From positions 1 to 64,000 of the forward strand of contig JAUMYO010000002.1 in NCBI GenBank assembly GCA_030528605.1: DNA of 64,000 nt, given 5' to 3'. The DNA is from Peptostreptococcaceae bacterium. GTDB taxonomy: Bacteria > Bacillota > Clostridia > Peptostreptococcales > Filifactoraceae. Made by a program: the position numbers and the translations under genes. Shown piece by piece: positions 54,037-62,048 of this stretch. Each line of letters starts with the position of its first letter. Within the stretch, counting starts at the first letter, position 1. A model generated the notes under the pieces. The model saw only the letters and a list, made by a program, of their open reading frames with translations. It did no database searches and was not told the origin of the DNA.

Positions 54037-55029
54037 TTATTTGTTGTTACTTTGAATCATATTGATCGCTTTTTTCGGACATTTTTTTGCACAGACCGAA
54101 CATCCGATACATTTTTCTTTATCCACGACATGAAGTTTTTTTACTTCACCGCTGATCGCTTCCACGGGACAATTTCTTGCACAGATCGTACATCCAATAC
54201 ACAGATCCGACACGATATCCGCTGTCTTTCGTTTTGACAGATCTCCGCTGATCGCTTTTGTGGGACATTTTGAAGTACAGACCATACATTCCGTACACTT
54301 ATCATAGTCGATCTTAGCAACATTATTCGTTACATGGATCGCGTCAAATTTACAATTTTTCTCACAGATCCCACAAGCGATACACGCAACAGAACAATTC
54401 ACTTTTACATGCTTCCCTTTTTCTTTGTTCATACATTCTACGATAACTGACTTATTTTCGGCCTTTATCTCAATGATCTGTTTCGGACAAGCCTCAACGC
54501 ATTTCCCGCAAGCAACACATTTCTCCGTATCCACCTCAGCAACACCGCCTTCATTGATATGTATTGCATCAAAAGGGCATACCGCAACGCAAGTTCCAAA
54601 ACCCATACATCCAAATTCACAGCTTTTAGGACCGTTTCCAACGATCACTGCCGCTTTACAATCTAAGATCCCAAAGTATTCCGCCTTGTCCAAGGCATTC
54701 GCCTTAGTCCCTTTACATAAAACTTTGGCAACTTTTCGAGCTCCTGCATCCGCAGTAACTCCCATGATCTCAGCGATCGCAGATGCCACCGGTGCCCCGC
54801 CGACCGGACAGGCATTTACTGCCGCTTTGCCGCTTGCGATCGCATTCGCCAGTCCCCCGCAACCCGGAAAGCCACAACCTCCACAATTCGCTCCGGGGAG
54901 GACATTTAGTATCGCCTCTTCCTTAGGATCGACCTCGACTGCAAATATTTTTGAAGCGTATGACAATCCTGCTCCAAAAACCAGCCCCATTGCAGACAAA
55001 CTCACAACGGAGTTTATTAATTGACTCAT
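54037..55029 (-). CDS. rnfB: Rnf complex subunit RnfB (multi-cluster ferredoxin-type)
   Basis: Electron-entry subunit of the ferredoxin:NAD+ oxidoreductase (330 residues). One N-terminal helix anchors it. The first 4Fe-4S site is C49-GGC-GFPGC57 plus Cys74. Later ferredoxin modules lie at about 137-151, 171-181, 212-226, 245-255, 277-287 and 307-317, each with the CxxCxxCxxxC pattern or a variant. The last two form an additional C-terminal pair beyond the shorter RnfB proteins of Proteobacteria. It is the last gene of rnfCDGEAB and is followed by a terminator. Confidence 0.95.
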   Translation of the reverse strand: MSQLINSVVSLSAMGLVFGAGLSYASKIFAVEVDPKEEAILNVLPGANCGGCGFPGCGGLANAIASGKAAVNACPVGGAPVASAIAEIMGVTADAGARKVAKVLCKGTKANALDKAEYFGILDCKAAVIVGNGPKSCEFGCMGFGTCVAVCPFDAIHINEGGVAEVDTEKCVACGKCVEACPKQIIEIKAENKSVIVECMNKEKGKHVKVNCSVACIACGICEKNCKFDAIHVTNNVAKIDYDKCTECMVCTSKCPTKAISGDLSKRKTADIVSDLCIGCTICARNCPVEAISGEVKKLHVVDKEKCIGCSVCAKKCPKKAINMIQSNNK

Positions 55030-55038
55030 ACTCTCCTC

Positions 55039-55614
55039 CTACTTCACTAAACCTGTAAAACCTAAAAATGCCACAGACATGATCCCTGCCGTTATCAGTG
55101 CGATAGGATACCCTTGAAAAGATTCCGGTATATCCGAGAGTTCCAATCTTTCTCTGATCCCCGCAAACAAAACGATCGATAGAGTAAAGCCTAAAGCCGC
55201 TCCTGCACCGTTAAAGATCGTCTGGATCAAATTGTAGTCATTTTGGATATTTAGGATCGCAACTCCCAAAACAGCACAGTTTGTAGTGATCAATGGCAAA
55301 AACACACCTAAAGCTTGATACAGGGTCGGCGAAAGTTTTTGAATGATCATTTCGACCAACTGGACTAATGCTGCAATGACCAAAATGAATACGATCGTTT
55401 GCATGAATCGAATGTCCAGTGCGATCAAAAGCCTTTGCAAGATCCAAGTAATGATCGAAGCGAGTACCATTACAAAAGTAACTGCCATTCCCATCCCCAT
55501 TGCCGTTTCGATCTTTTTGGAAACTCCAAGGAACGGGCAGATCCCTAAAAATTTGGACATTACAAAGTTATTTACAAAAATTGAAGAAAGTAAAATTATA
55601 AATATCTCTTTCAT
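55039..55614 (-). CDS. rnfA: Rnf complex membrane subunit RnfA
   Basis: Six-helix integral membrane subunit (191 residues), homologous to RnfE and to NqrE. Conserved segments are [19 protein letters not shown] near residue 20, which carries a Cys involved in the membrane iron-sulfur site, and [12 protein letters not shown] (about 107), with the second Cys. It lies between rnfE and rnfB. Confidence 0.94.
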   Translation of the reverse strand: MKEIFIILLSSIFVNNFVMSKFLGICPFLGVSKKIETAMGMGMAVTFVMVLASIITWILQRLLIALDIRFMQTIVFILVIAALVQLVEMIIQKLSPTLYQALGVFLPLITTNCAVLGVAILNIQNDYNLIQTIFNGAGAALGFTLSIVLFAGIRERLELSDIPESFQGYPIALITAGIMSVAFLGFTGLVK

Positions 55615-55617
55615 TTC

Positions 55618-56217
55618 TTACCCCCTACTCTTCTTCAGATCGATCTTATTCTTAATAGCAAGCAGAACCCCAAGTACCAGGAATGCTCCGGGCGGAAGGA
55701 TCATGATCAGCGCAGGTTGAAAACTTGCTCCGAAAAGACCTGTTCCAAAGATCGTTCCATTGCCGAATATCTCACGGATCGATCCAAGGATCGTCAAGGC
55801 TATCGTAAATCCCAGACCCATTCCGACACCATCAAAGATCGATGAGACCGGACCGTTTTTGGAAGCGAAGCTCTCCGCTCGAGCAAGGATGATACAGTTA
55901 ACTACGATCAAAGGGATAAATAGACCTAGTGATCTATCTAATGCCGGCAAGTATGTTTTCAAAAGCATACCTACGATCGTAACAAATGATGCGATAACGA
56001 TCACGAAAGCCGGAATACGGATCTTTGCAGGGATCACTTTTCTAAGTAGTGAGATCAATAGATTTGACATCGTAAGGACGACCGTTGTCGCCATCCCCAT
56101 ACCAAGGCCATTGATGGCTGAAGTTGTGACCGCAAGAGTTGGACACATTCCTAAAACTTGTGAGAAAGTTGGGTTTTCATCAATGATCCCATTTTTAATG
56201 ACTTTAAAGATATTCAT
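55618..56217 (-). CDS. rnfE: Rnf complex membrane subunit RnfE
   Basis: Membrane subunit (199 residues), inverted-topology partner of RnfA and related to NqrD. Recognisable blocks are NPTFSQVLGMCPTLAVTTSA (about residues 16-35), containing one conserved Cys, and FIPLIVVNCIILARAESFAS (about 99-118), with the second. It starts 12 bases after rnfG and ends three bases before rnfA. Confidence 0.94.
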   Translation of the reverse strand: MNIFKVIKNGIIDENPTFSQVLGMCPTLAVTTSAINGLGMGMATTVVLTMSNLLISLLRKVIPAKIRIPAFVIVIASFVTIVGMLLKTYLPALDRSLGLFIPLIVVNCIILARAESFASKNGPVSSIFDGVGMGLGFTIALTILGSIREIFGNGTIFGTGLFGASFQPALIMILPPGAFLVLGVLLAIKNKIDLKKSRG

Positions 56218-56229
56218 TCTGTCCTCCTC

Positions 56230-56787
56230 TTATTTAAAGTTAGAGTTATACAGCGAAAGAGCACTGTTTACTCCACCGACAACTGCATTTGAAGTGATCG
56301 TCGCCCCCGAGATCGCAACGATCTCTCCGTCCGCACCTGTTGAGTTTTTGTTAACATAAGCTTGGGTCTCGGTAGAAAGTGAATCGAATTGATCGATGAA
56401 CGCCGGTTCTGTTGCTTTCGCTCCAAGTCCCGGTGTTTCATTCATAGTTCCGAGCTTTACTCCGGAGATGATCCCGTCACTTTTTATTCCTGTAATAACA
56501 TCAAAGCTTCCGCCATATCCTTTCGTTTTTGAAGTAATGATGTATCCAACCACATTTGAACCGTCGATCGCCTTGTACACTTCTACGATATCTTCGGAAA
56601 ATTCACCTTCCACGACTTCAAATTCCTTAGCTTCCGGCAAAAGTTCCTGTCTTGCCTGATTTTTCGCAGCCAATTCCTGCTCCGCGATCTTAGGACTTGT
56701 AATATTGTTCACGAGAGCCAAGGTACCGGATGCAACAAGACTGATGATCGCAAGGATGAGTCCCAACTTTACTACATCATTTTTCAT
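56230..56787 (-). CDS. rnfG: Rnf complex FMN-binding subunit RnfG
   Basis: Extracytoplasmic subunit with covalently bound FMN (185 residues). One N-terminal membrane helix (about residues 7-27) anchors the protein. The flavinylation motif is ISGATITSNAVVGGVNSAL (about 157-175), whose second Thr accepts FMN in characterised homologues. TPGLGAKATEP near 119 is also typical. Its start overlaps the rnfD stop as TAATG. An ApbE flavin transferase is needed but is not in the window. Confidence 0.94.
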   Translation of the reverse strand: MKNDVVKLGLILAIISLVASGTLALVNNITSPKIAEQELAAKNQARQELLPEAKEFEVVEGEFSEDIVEVYKAIDGSNVVGYIITSKTKGYGGSFDVITGIKSDGIISGVKLGTMNETPGLGAKATEPAFIDQFDSLSTETQAYVNKNSTGADGEIVAISGATITSNAVVGGVNSALSLYNSNFK

Positions 56788-57758
56788 TATGCCACCTCCC
56801 CAAACTTCTTAGGAACGATATACTTGTCCAGTAATGGAGTCGCCACATTCATTAAAAGGATCGAATAAGAAACGCCTTCCGGATAACCGCCATAGTATCG
56901 GATCACGGATGTAAGGAAACCGCAACCGATCGCATATACGATCTGAGCTTTTGTATTGACCGGAGAGCTGGCATAATCCGTTGCCATAAAAAATGCTCCT
57001 AAAAAGAGTCCACCTGATAACAGATTATACAACCCCATATAAGCATCAAATCCGGAAAAAATAAATGTAAGAACAAAAACAGTTGCGATATAGATCACCG
57101 GAACATGATAGGTTATCACCCCGCGATAGATCAGATAGATCCCACCGATCATCAATAGCAAAGCGGATGTTTCTCCAATACATCCTCCTGTTCGACCGAT
57201 AAAGAGATCGATCATTCCCACCTGACCGCTACCGTTGGAAATATATAAACTTGCAGAAGACACTGCGTCCGCTCCCGATTTTATAACAGCAAGCGGTGTC
57301 GCAGTAGAGATCGCATCCGCTCCCGGCGCCGTCCACGTCGTCATCGCGACCGGCCAAGAGGCTAACAACACCGCACGAGCAGCAAGCGCCGGATTGATAA
57401 AGTTGTGCCCCAATCCTCCAAATAACTGTTTCGCAACGATGATCGCAAATACCGCTCCGATAAATGTCATCCACCATGGAAGAGTCGGCGGCACATTCAT
57501 CGCCAGCAAAAGACCTGTTACTACAGCCGACAGATCGTTTACAGTTACCGGTTTTTTCATTATTTTTTGAATGGCAAATTCTGCCACGACAGCCGCGATC
57601 ACGGCAACGATAACATTGATAGCCGCAGACATTCCAAAAAAATAGATCCCTGCACAAGTTGCCGGAAGCAAAGCAATTATTACATCCCTCATAATGTTTG
57701 AAACCGTCGTGTCGGTTTGGATATGAGGCGATGATGAAACTAACAATCTATTCTCCAT
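56787..57758 (-). CDS. rnfD: Rnf complex membrane subunit RnfD
   Basis: Polytopic membrane subunit with covalent FMN (323 residues), related to NqrB. It begins LLVSSSPHIQTDTTVSNIMR, conserved in RnfD. GLGHNFINPALAARAVLL (about residue 113) is a hallmark. The flavinylation-type Thr lies in ADAISTATPLAVIKSG (about 147). FFMATDYASSPVN appears near 257. It is translated just after rnfC. Confidence 0.94.
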   Translation of the reverse strand: MENRLLVSSSPHIQTDTTVSNIMRDVIIALLPATCAGIYFFGMSAAINVIVAVIAAVVAEFAIQKIMKKPVTVNDLSAVVTGLLLAMNVPPTLPWWMTFIGAVFAIIVAKQLFGGLGHNFINPALAARAVLLASWPVAMTTWTAPGADAISTATPLAVIKSGADAVSSASLYISNGSGQVGMIDLFIGRTGGCIGETSALLLMIGGIYLIYRGVITYHVPVIYIATVFVLTFIFSGFDAYMGLYNLLSGGLFLGAFFMATDYASSPVNTKAQIVYAIGCGFLTSVIRYYGGYPEGVSYSILLMNVATPLLDKYIVPKKFGEVA

Positions 57759-57766
57759 ATTTCACC

Positions 57767-59095
57767 TTATTTACTAGCCTTTCTTCTATTTGCCATGATT
57801 TCTCTTTTTGCAACACGTATTGATTGAAGAAGCGGTCTTCTTGCCGGGCACACAAATGAGCAGGAGCCACATTCGATGCAATCCAAGGCTTTGTACTCTT
57901 CTGCTTTTGAAAAATTCATCTTCAACGAAAATGCACTGATGTACATCGGCTGGATCTTAGCCGGACAGATCGAAATACATTTTGCACAGCGAATACAATT
58001 GGAAGCTTCTCCTGTATGAACTTCTTTCGATGACAGGCAAAGGATCCCGGAGCTTCCCTTCGTCGCCGGCACTTCCAAGGTGGACTGCGCGATCCCCATC
58101 ATCGGACCGCCGCTCACTATTTTTTTCGGTTCTTCTAAAAAACCGCCGCATTGCTCTACGATCTCCGAATACAAAGTTCCTGTCTTTATCAGCAGATTTT
58201 TCGGTTCTCTGACACAAGATCCTGTAACGGTACAGATCCTTTCGATCAATGGCAATCCGGTCTTTAAAGTTACAGCGATCTGGGCAGCCGTCGCAACATT
58301 GCATACTACCGCTCCGATATCTGCCGGAAGCCCTCCGGATGGCACCTCTCGATCTGTGCACGCAAAAATCAGCTGTTTTTCAGCTCCTTGCGGATATTTT
58401 GTCTGAAAAGCGACCACTTCGATCCGACGATCTTCTGAAGCCGATCGACTCATCGCCTCAATACAATCCGGCTTATTATCTTCAATTCCTATGTATGATT
58501 TGGATACCCCCAATATCTTCATCAATACTTTTAACCCCAAAACGATATCATCCGGTCTTTCAAGCATCAGTCGATGGTCTGCGGTAAGATAAGGCTCACA
58601 TTCCGCTCCGTTCAGAATAACTACGTCAATATTTTTCTCCGGTGGCGGCGAAAGCTTGACATGGGTCGGAAAAGTTGCTCCTCCCATACCAACGATCCCT
58701 GCTTCCTTGATCATATCTAAAAGTTCCTGTGGTGACATTTCATCAAGACCCGGGTATTTCGGTAATTGGTCATAGAGTTCGTCCTGCATATCGTTTTCGA
58801 TCTCTACGCACATTACTTTTTGTCCGCCGGGAACAAGCCTCGGTGCTATGTCTTTTACCGTTCCCGAGACCGAAGAATGTACAGGTACCGATACAAATCC
58901 CGTTGCCTCTCCGATCTTTTGCCCTCGCTTCACAATATCCCCTTTGTTTACCAACGCACTGCTTGGCGCACCGATATGTTGCGCAAGAGGAATATACACA
59001 GACTTGGGCTGGGAAGCGACTTCCACAGGTTTTGATTCTGTGCTCTTCTTATTGTGCGGTGGATGGATTCCCCCTCTAAAGGTGAGAACTTTCAT
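57767..59095 (-). CDS. rnfC: Rnf complex NADH-binding subunit RnfC
   Basis: Peripheral subunit that reduces NAD+ (442 residues). The N-terminal part resembles a biotinyl/barrel-sandwich fold. The Nuo51-like flavin/NAD region contains GIVGMGGATFPTHVKLSPP (about residues 132-150) and ILNGAECEPYLTADHRLM (about 159). The C terminus has two 4Fe-4S sites, CIRCAKCISICP (about 365) and CIECGSCSFVCP (about 404). It is the first gene of the operon. A strong AGGAGG lies 7 bases before the ATG. Confidence 0.95.
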   Translation of the reverse strand: MKVLTFRGGIHPPHNKKSTESKPVEVASQPKSVYIPLAQHIGAPSSALVNKGDIVKRGQKIGEATGFVSVPVHSSVSGTVKDIAPRLVPGGQKVMCVEIENDMQDELYDQLPKYPGLDEMSPQELLDMIKEAGIVGMGGATFPTHVKLSPPPEKNIDVVILNGAECEPYLTADHRLMLERPDDIVLGLKVLMKILGVSKSYIGIEDNKPDCIEAMSRSASEDRRIEVVAFQTKYPQGAEKQLIFACTDREVPSGGLPADIGAVVCNVATAAQIAVTLKTGLPLIERICTVTGSCVREPKNLLIKTGTLYSEIVEQCGGFLEEPKKIVSGGPMMGIAQSTLEVPATKGSSGILCLSSKEVHTGEASNCIRCAKCISICPAKIQPMYISAFSLKMNFSKAEEYKALDCIECGSCSFVCPARRPLLQSIRVAKREIMANRRKASK

Positions 59096-59200
59096 ACTTT
59101 TACCTCCTGTTATGTTGTCAAATTACACCCATACCTACATAGTATAATACTACATATTCTTCTCCTTATCTATAATTTTTATAAAAAACCATTATAAAAT
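59096..59200 (-). promoter_or_regulatory. Probable rnf operon promoter region
   Basis: This 105-base gap after miaA is the only sizeable one before rnfC. It is very AT-rich. On the minus strand it contains TATTAT and TATACT as candidate -10 boxes within an inverted repeat (TAGTATTATACTA, about 59,138-59,152) that could be an operator. No confident -35 is found. A TTGACA hexamer occurs but lies too near the ribosome binding site to serve rnfC. Confidence 0.4.
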
Positions 59201-60100
59201 TTATAACTTGAAGCTTTCGATAAACTCATCCAAAGGATCCTGACTTAGATCGATCCATTTCGCATTCTTATATCTCTTAAACCATGTGATCTGTCTTTTT
59301 GCATATTTTCTGGATTCCTGTTTGATCATCTCTATAGCCTCATCCAATGAATAGACCCCTTTAAAATATTTTATCAGTTGCAAATATCCTATCGCTTTCA
59401 TAGATCGATGATCCTCATCCAGCCCCTCCTCATAAAGACCTCTGACTTCTTCGACCAATCCGTTTTGTATCATACGATCAACGCGAACATTGATATTGGC
59501 GTATAGCTCTGCCCGGTCTCGGATCAAAACGATCAGAGTAGGGTCTACATCCTCTCTTTCTTTTATTTTATCGAAGGATCGGATCGTACCTTGAGTTTTA
59601 TGGATCTCCAGCGCTCGGATCACCCTCTTGATATTTGTTTTCTCGATCCGTGTTTCTTGATCCACTTCCAACAACTTTGCGTATAAAGCATCTTCTCCAA
59701 ATTTTTCATAGTAAGATCGTAACTCTTCTCGATATTTCAGATCAGTGCCGGATCCGTTAAAATCCATATCGTACAGTAAAGTATTTATATATAGACCCGT
59801 TCCGCCTACAAACATCGGCAGTTTATTTTTTGATGCTATCTCTACTATCAGATCATCTGCTTTTTGCTTAAAATCAAAAACTGTAAAAGTATCCTTCGGA
59901 GACACGATATCGATAAGATGGTGCGGGATCCCTTTCATTTCTGCTTTTGTGATCTTTGCTGTACCTATATCCATTCCTTTGTAGATCTGCATCGAGTCCG
60001 AAGAGATGATCTCTCCATTGAATTTTTGAGCCATCCGGATCGATAAGTCGGTCTTACCGACACCGGTGGGACCTGCAATGATCAAGATTTTTCTTTTCAT
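59201..60100 (-). CDS. miaA: tRNA dimethylallyltransferase MiaA
   Basis: Adds a dimethylallyl group to A37 of tRNAs reading UNN codons. From ATG 60,100 it has 299 residues and starts KRKILIIAGPTGVGKTDLSI, the P-loop. ISSDSMQIYKGMDIGTAKI (about residue 32) and GGTGLYINTLLYD (about 94) follow. The C-terminal TWFKRYKNAKWID is the tRNA-binding end. The longer frame (60,130) adds 10 residues read from inside mutL. The chosen ATG begins one base after the mutL stop, with AGAGGA 10 bases upstream. Confidence 0.95.
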   Translation of the reverse strand: MKRKILIIAGPTGVGKTDLSIRMAQKFNGEIISSDSMQIYKGMDIGTAKITKAEMKGIPHHLIDIVSPKDTFTVFDFKQKADDLIVEIASKNKLPMFVGGTGLYINTLLYDMDFNGSGTDLKYREELRSYYEKFGEDALYAKLLEVDQETRIEKTNIKRVIRALEIHKTQGTIRSFDKIKEREDVDPTLIVLIRDRAELYANINVRVDRMIQNGLVEEVRGLYEEGLDEDHRSMKAIGYLQLIKYFKGVYSLDEAIEMIKQESRKYAKRQITWFKRYKNAKWIDLSQDPLDEFIESFKL

Positions 60101-60101
60101 C

Positions 60102-62048
60102 TTAAACGATCCTCTTAAACATTTTTTCAATTTGATGATTTGTCCATTCTACAAAGATCGGGCGACCATGTGGGCATGTGTATTTATTATTACACTCATT
60201 CAATCGAGCAAATAAAAGTTTGATCTCATCCTTCCCGATCGCTTGATTCGCTTTAATGGCTTTTCTGCATGCCATTTTTGCGATTTTGTCATTAAAACTG
60301 CTGTTAAGTTCGATTTTTTTCCCTTCTAAGATCCAATCGACCATATCAGAAAAAAGATCCATTCCTTGCTCCTTTTCAAACAACAGCGGATAAGATCGGA
60401 TCGCTATTCGATTAAATCCGAAATCATCCAGATCAAAACCCAACCTGCGGAAAAGATCTTTATTTTCCATGATCTTATCGTATTCAAATGTGGCATACTC
60501 TCGAATATCTGCCACTATCATTTCTTGAGCAGGAAAGCTTCGATCTTTATTTTCCAGATCCAGCTTTTTTAAGAAGTCTTCGTATAATACACGTTCATGT
60601 GCAGCATGCTGGTCGATCATATATATCGATGTTCCTCTCGTTACTATGATATAGGTACGAAGTGCGATGCCGATGATCTCAAACAGATTATAATCCAATA
60701 CCGGATCTTGAGGCAAAAAAGTCTCTTGGCTCACCTCCATCTTCCAACGATCTTCCGAAGGATCCTCAGATAATTTTGCCCCCGTTGGTACGACGCCGTC
60801 AAAATATGTCGGGAAAGCATCCTTGTTTTTATCTATATCAGGCATTTCCACATGATGGACGACCTCCACCCGATCGCTATCTTCACCCGAAAGAATTTGA
60901 AACTCTTTATAAACAAATTTGTTTTGATCCAAATTTTGGATCTCAGGGTCTTCAGTGATGCGAACAGCCTCCGCAACAAATTCATTTGGATAGGTTCGTT
61001 TTTCTTCGTCAAGATCGCGATAGGTTTTTATCGTTGCTTTCGGGATCAGATGATCACTGGATCGAAACAGTTGTCCTCGAATAATATCCGTCAACGGTCC
61101 CGATACATCCAATTCATTAGCGATCTTTACTTCCAGCTTTGAAGGATGCACATTCGGATCAACAAATTGCGGATCGATCGTGATATCCAAGAAAAACACA
61201 GGATATTTTCCGATCGGGATCAAATCTTTATAAATATTTTCGACCACATAATTCAACGGAGTCGATCTGATATACCGCTTATTTATAAAAATATTTTCTT
61301 TTTTTCTATTTGATTGGTACAAACTTGAATTGGAAATAAATCCCTCAATTTTCAACACATTATTCTGATGGGTCACAGGGATCAAATTCGTACTGATCGT
61401 CTTACCATAGATCTCAGAGATAGCACTCAGCATCCGGGAATCCCCTACGGTACTGAAAAGCTCTCTTCCGTTTGAAATATACTTGATCGCCACGGAGCTG
61501 TTTATGATGGCTAATCTACTTAAGATATCAGATATCTGAGCACTTTCAGTAGCATTGCTCTTCAAAAACTTTTTTCTTGCCGGTGTATTGTAAAAAAGTT
61601 CACTGACTTTGATGATCGTTCCTTTTTTTGTTCCTACATCCTGCATGCTTTTGATCTTTCCATCCAGAACTTGAACCTTTTTGCCCAATCCGGAGTCATC
61701 TGTATTCGTAAGCATTTCTATTTTGGATACCGATGCGATGGAAGCAAGCGCCTCTCCTCTAAATCCGTTGGAAAACAGGCGGTCGATATCATCGATCGTC
61801 TTCAGTTTGCTTGTACTGTGCCGTTGGAAAGCCAGCGGGATATCTTCCGGAAATATTCCATCCCCATCATCGCTGATCCGGATATAGTCCCTTCCCCCTT
61901 CCGCGACTTCCACCGTGATCCTTGTAGCAGATGCATCGATAGCATTTTCGACAAGTTCTTTTATGACGGACGCAGGACGCTCTACGACCTCTCCGGCGGC
62001 GATTTTGTTAATAGTGATATCATCGAGCATGACGATTCGGTTCATCAT
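60102..62048 (-). CDS. mutL: DNA mismatch repair protein MutL (endonuclease-type)
   Basis: GHKL ATPase of mismatch repair (648 residues). ATP motifs: ELVENAIDAS (about residue 31), ISDDGDGIFPED (about 58) and NGFRGEALASIAS (about 94). The C-terminal domain carries the metal-dependent endonuclease motif DQHAAHERVLYE (Asp479-Glu490), with ACRKAIKANQ (about 594) and CPHGRP (about 625). This means the enzyme nicks DNA itself and needs no MutH. It overlaps mutS by four bases. Confidence 0.96.
   Translation of the reverse strand: MMNRIVMLDDITINKIAAGEVVERPASVIKELVENAIDASATRITVEVAEGGRDYIRISDDGDGIFPEDIPLAFQRHSTSKLKTIDDIDRLFSNGFRGEALASIASVSKIEMLTNTDDSGLGKKVQVLDGKIKSMQDVGTKKGTIIKVSELFYNTPARKKFLKSNATESAQISDILSRLAIINSSVAIKYISNGRELFSTVGDSRMLSAISEIYGKTISTNLIPVTHQNNVLKIEGFISNSSLYQSNRKKENIFINKRYIRSTPLNYVVENIYKDLIPIGKYPVFFLDITIDPQFVDPNVHPSKLEVKIANELDVSGPLTDIIRGQLFRSSDHLIPKATIKTYRDLDEEKRTYPNEFVAEAVRITEDPEIQNLDQNKFVYKEFQILSGEDSDRVEVVHHVEMPDIDKNKDAFPTYFDGVVPTGAKLSEDPSEDRWKMEVSQETFLPQDPVLDYNLFEIIGIALRTYIIVTRGTSIYMIDQHAAHERVLYEDFLKKLDLENKDRSFPAQEMIVADIREYATFEYDKIMENKDLFRRLGFDLDDFGFNRIAIRSYPLLFEKEQGMDLFSDMVDWILEGKKIELNSSFNDKIAKMACRKAIKANQAIGKDEIKLLFARLNECNNKYTCPHGRPIFVEWTNHQIEKMFKRIV

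Noticed and set aside
54425-55024. 199-codon plus-strand frame opposite rnfB, and a similar one opposite rnfE (55,760-56,359)
   Set aside because: They lie fully antisense to clear Rnf genes, have no ribosome binding site, and their sequences have no domain. They are by-products of the codon use of the real genes.
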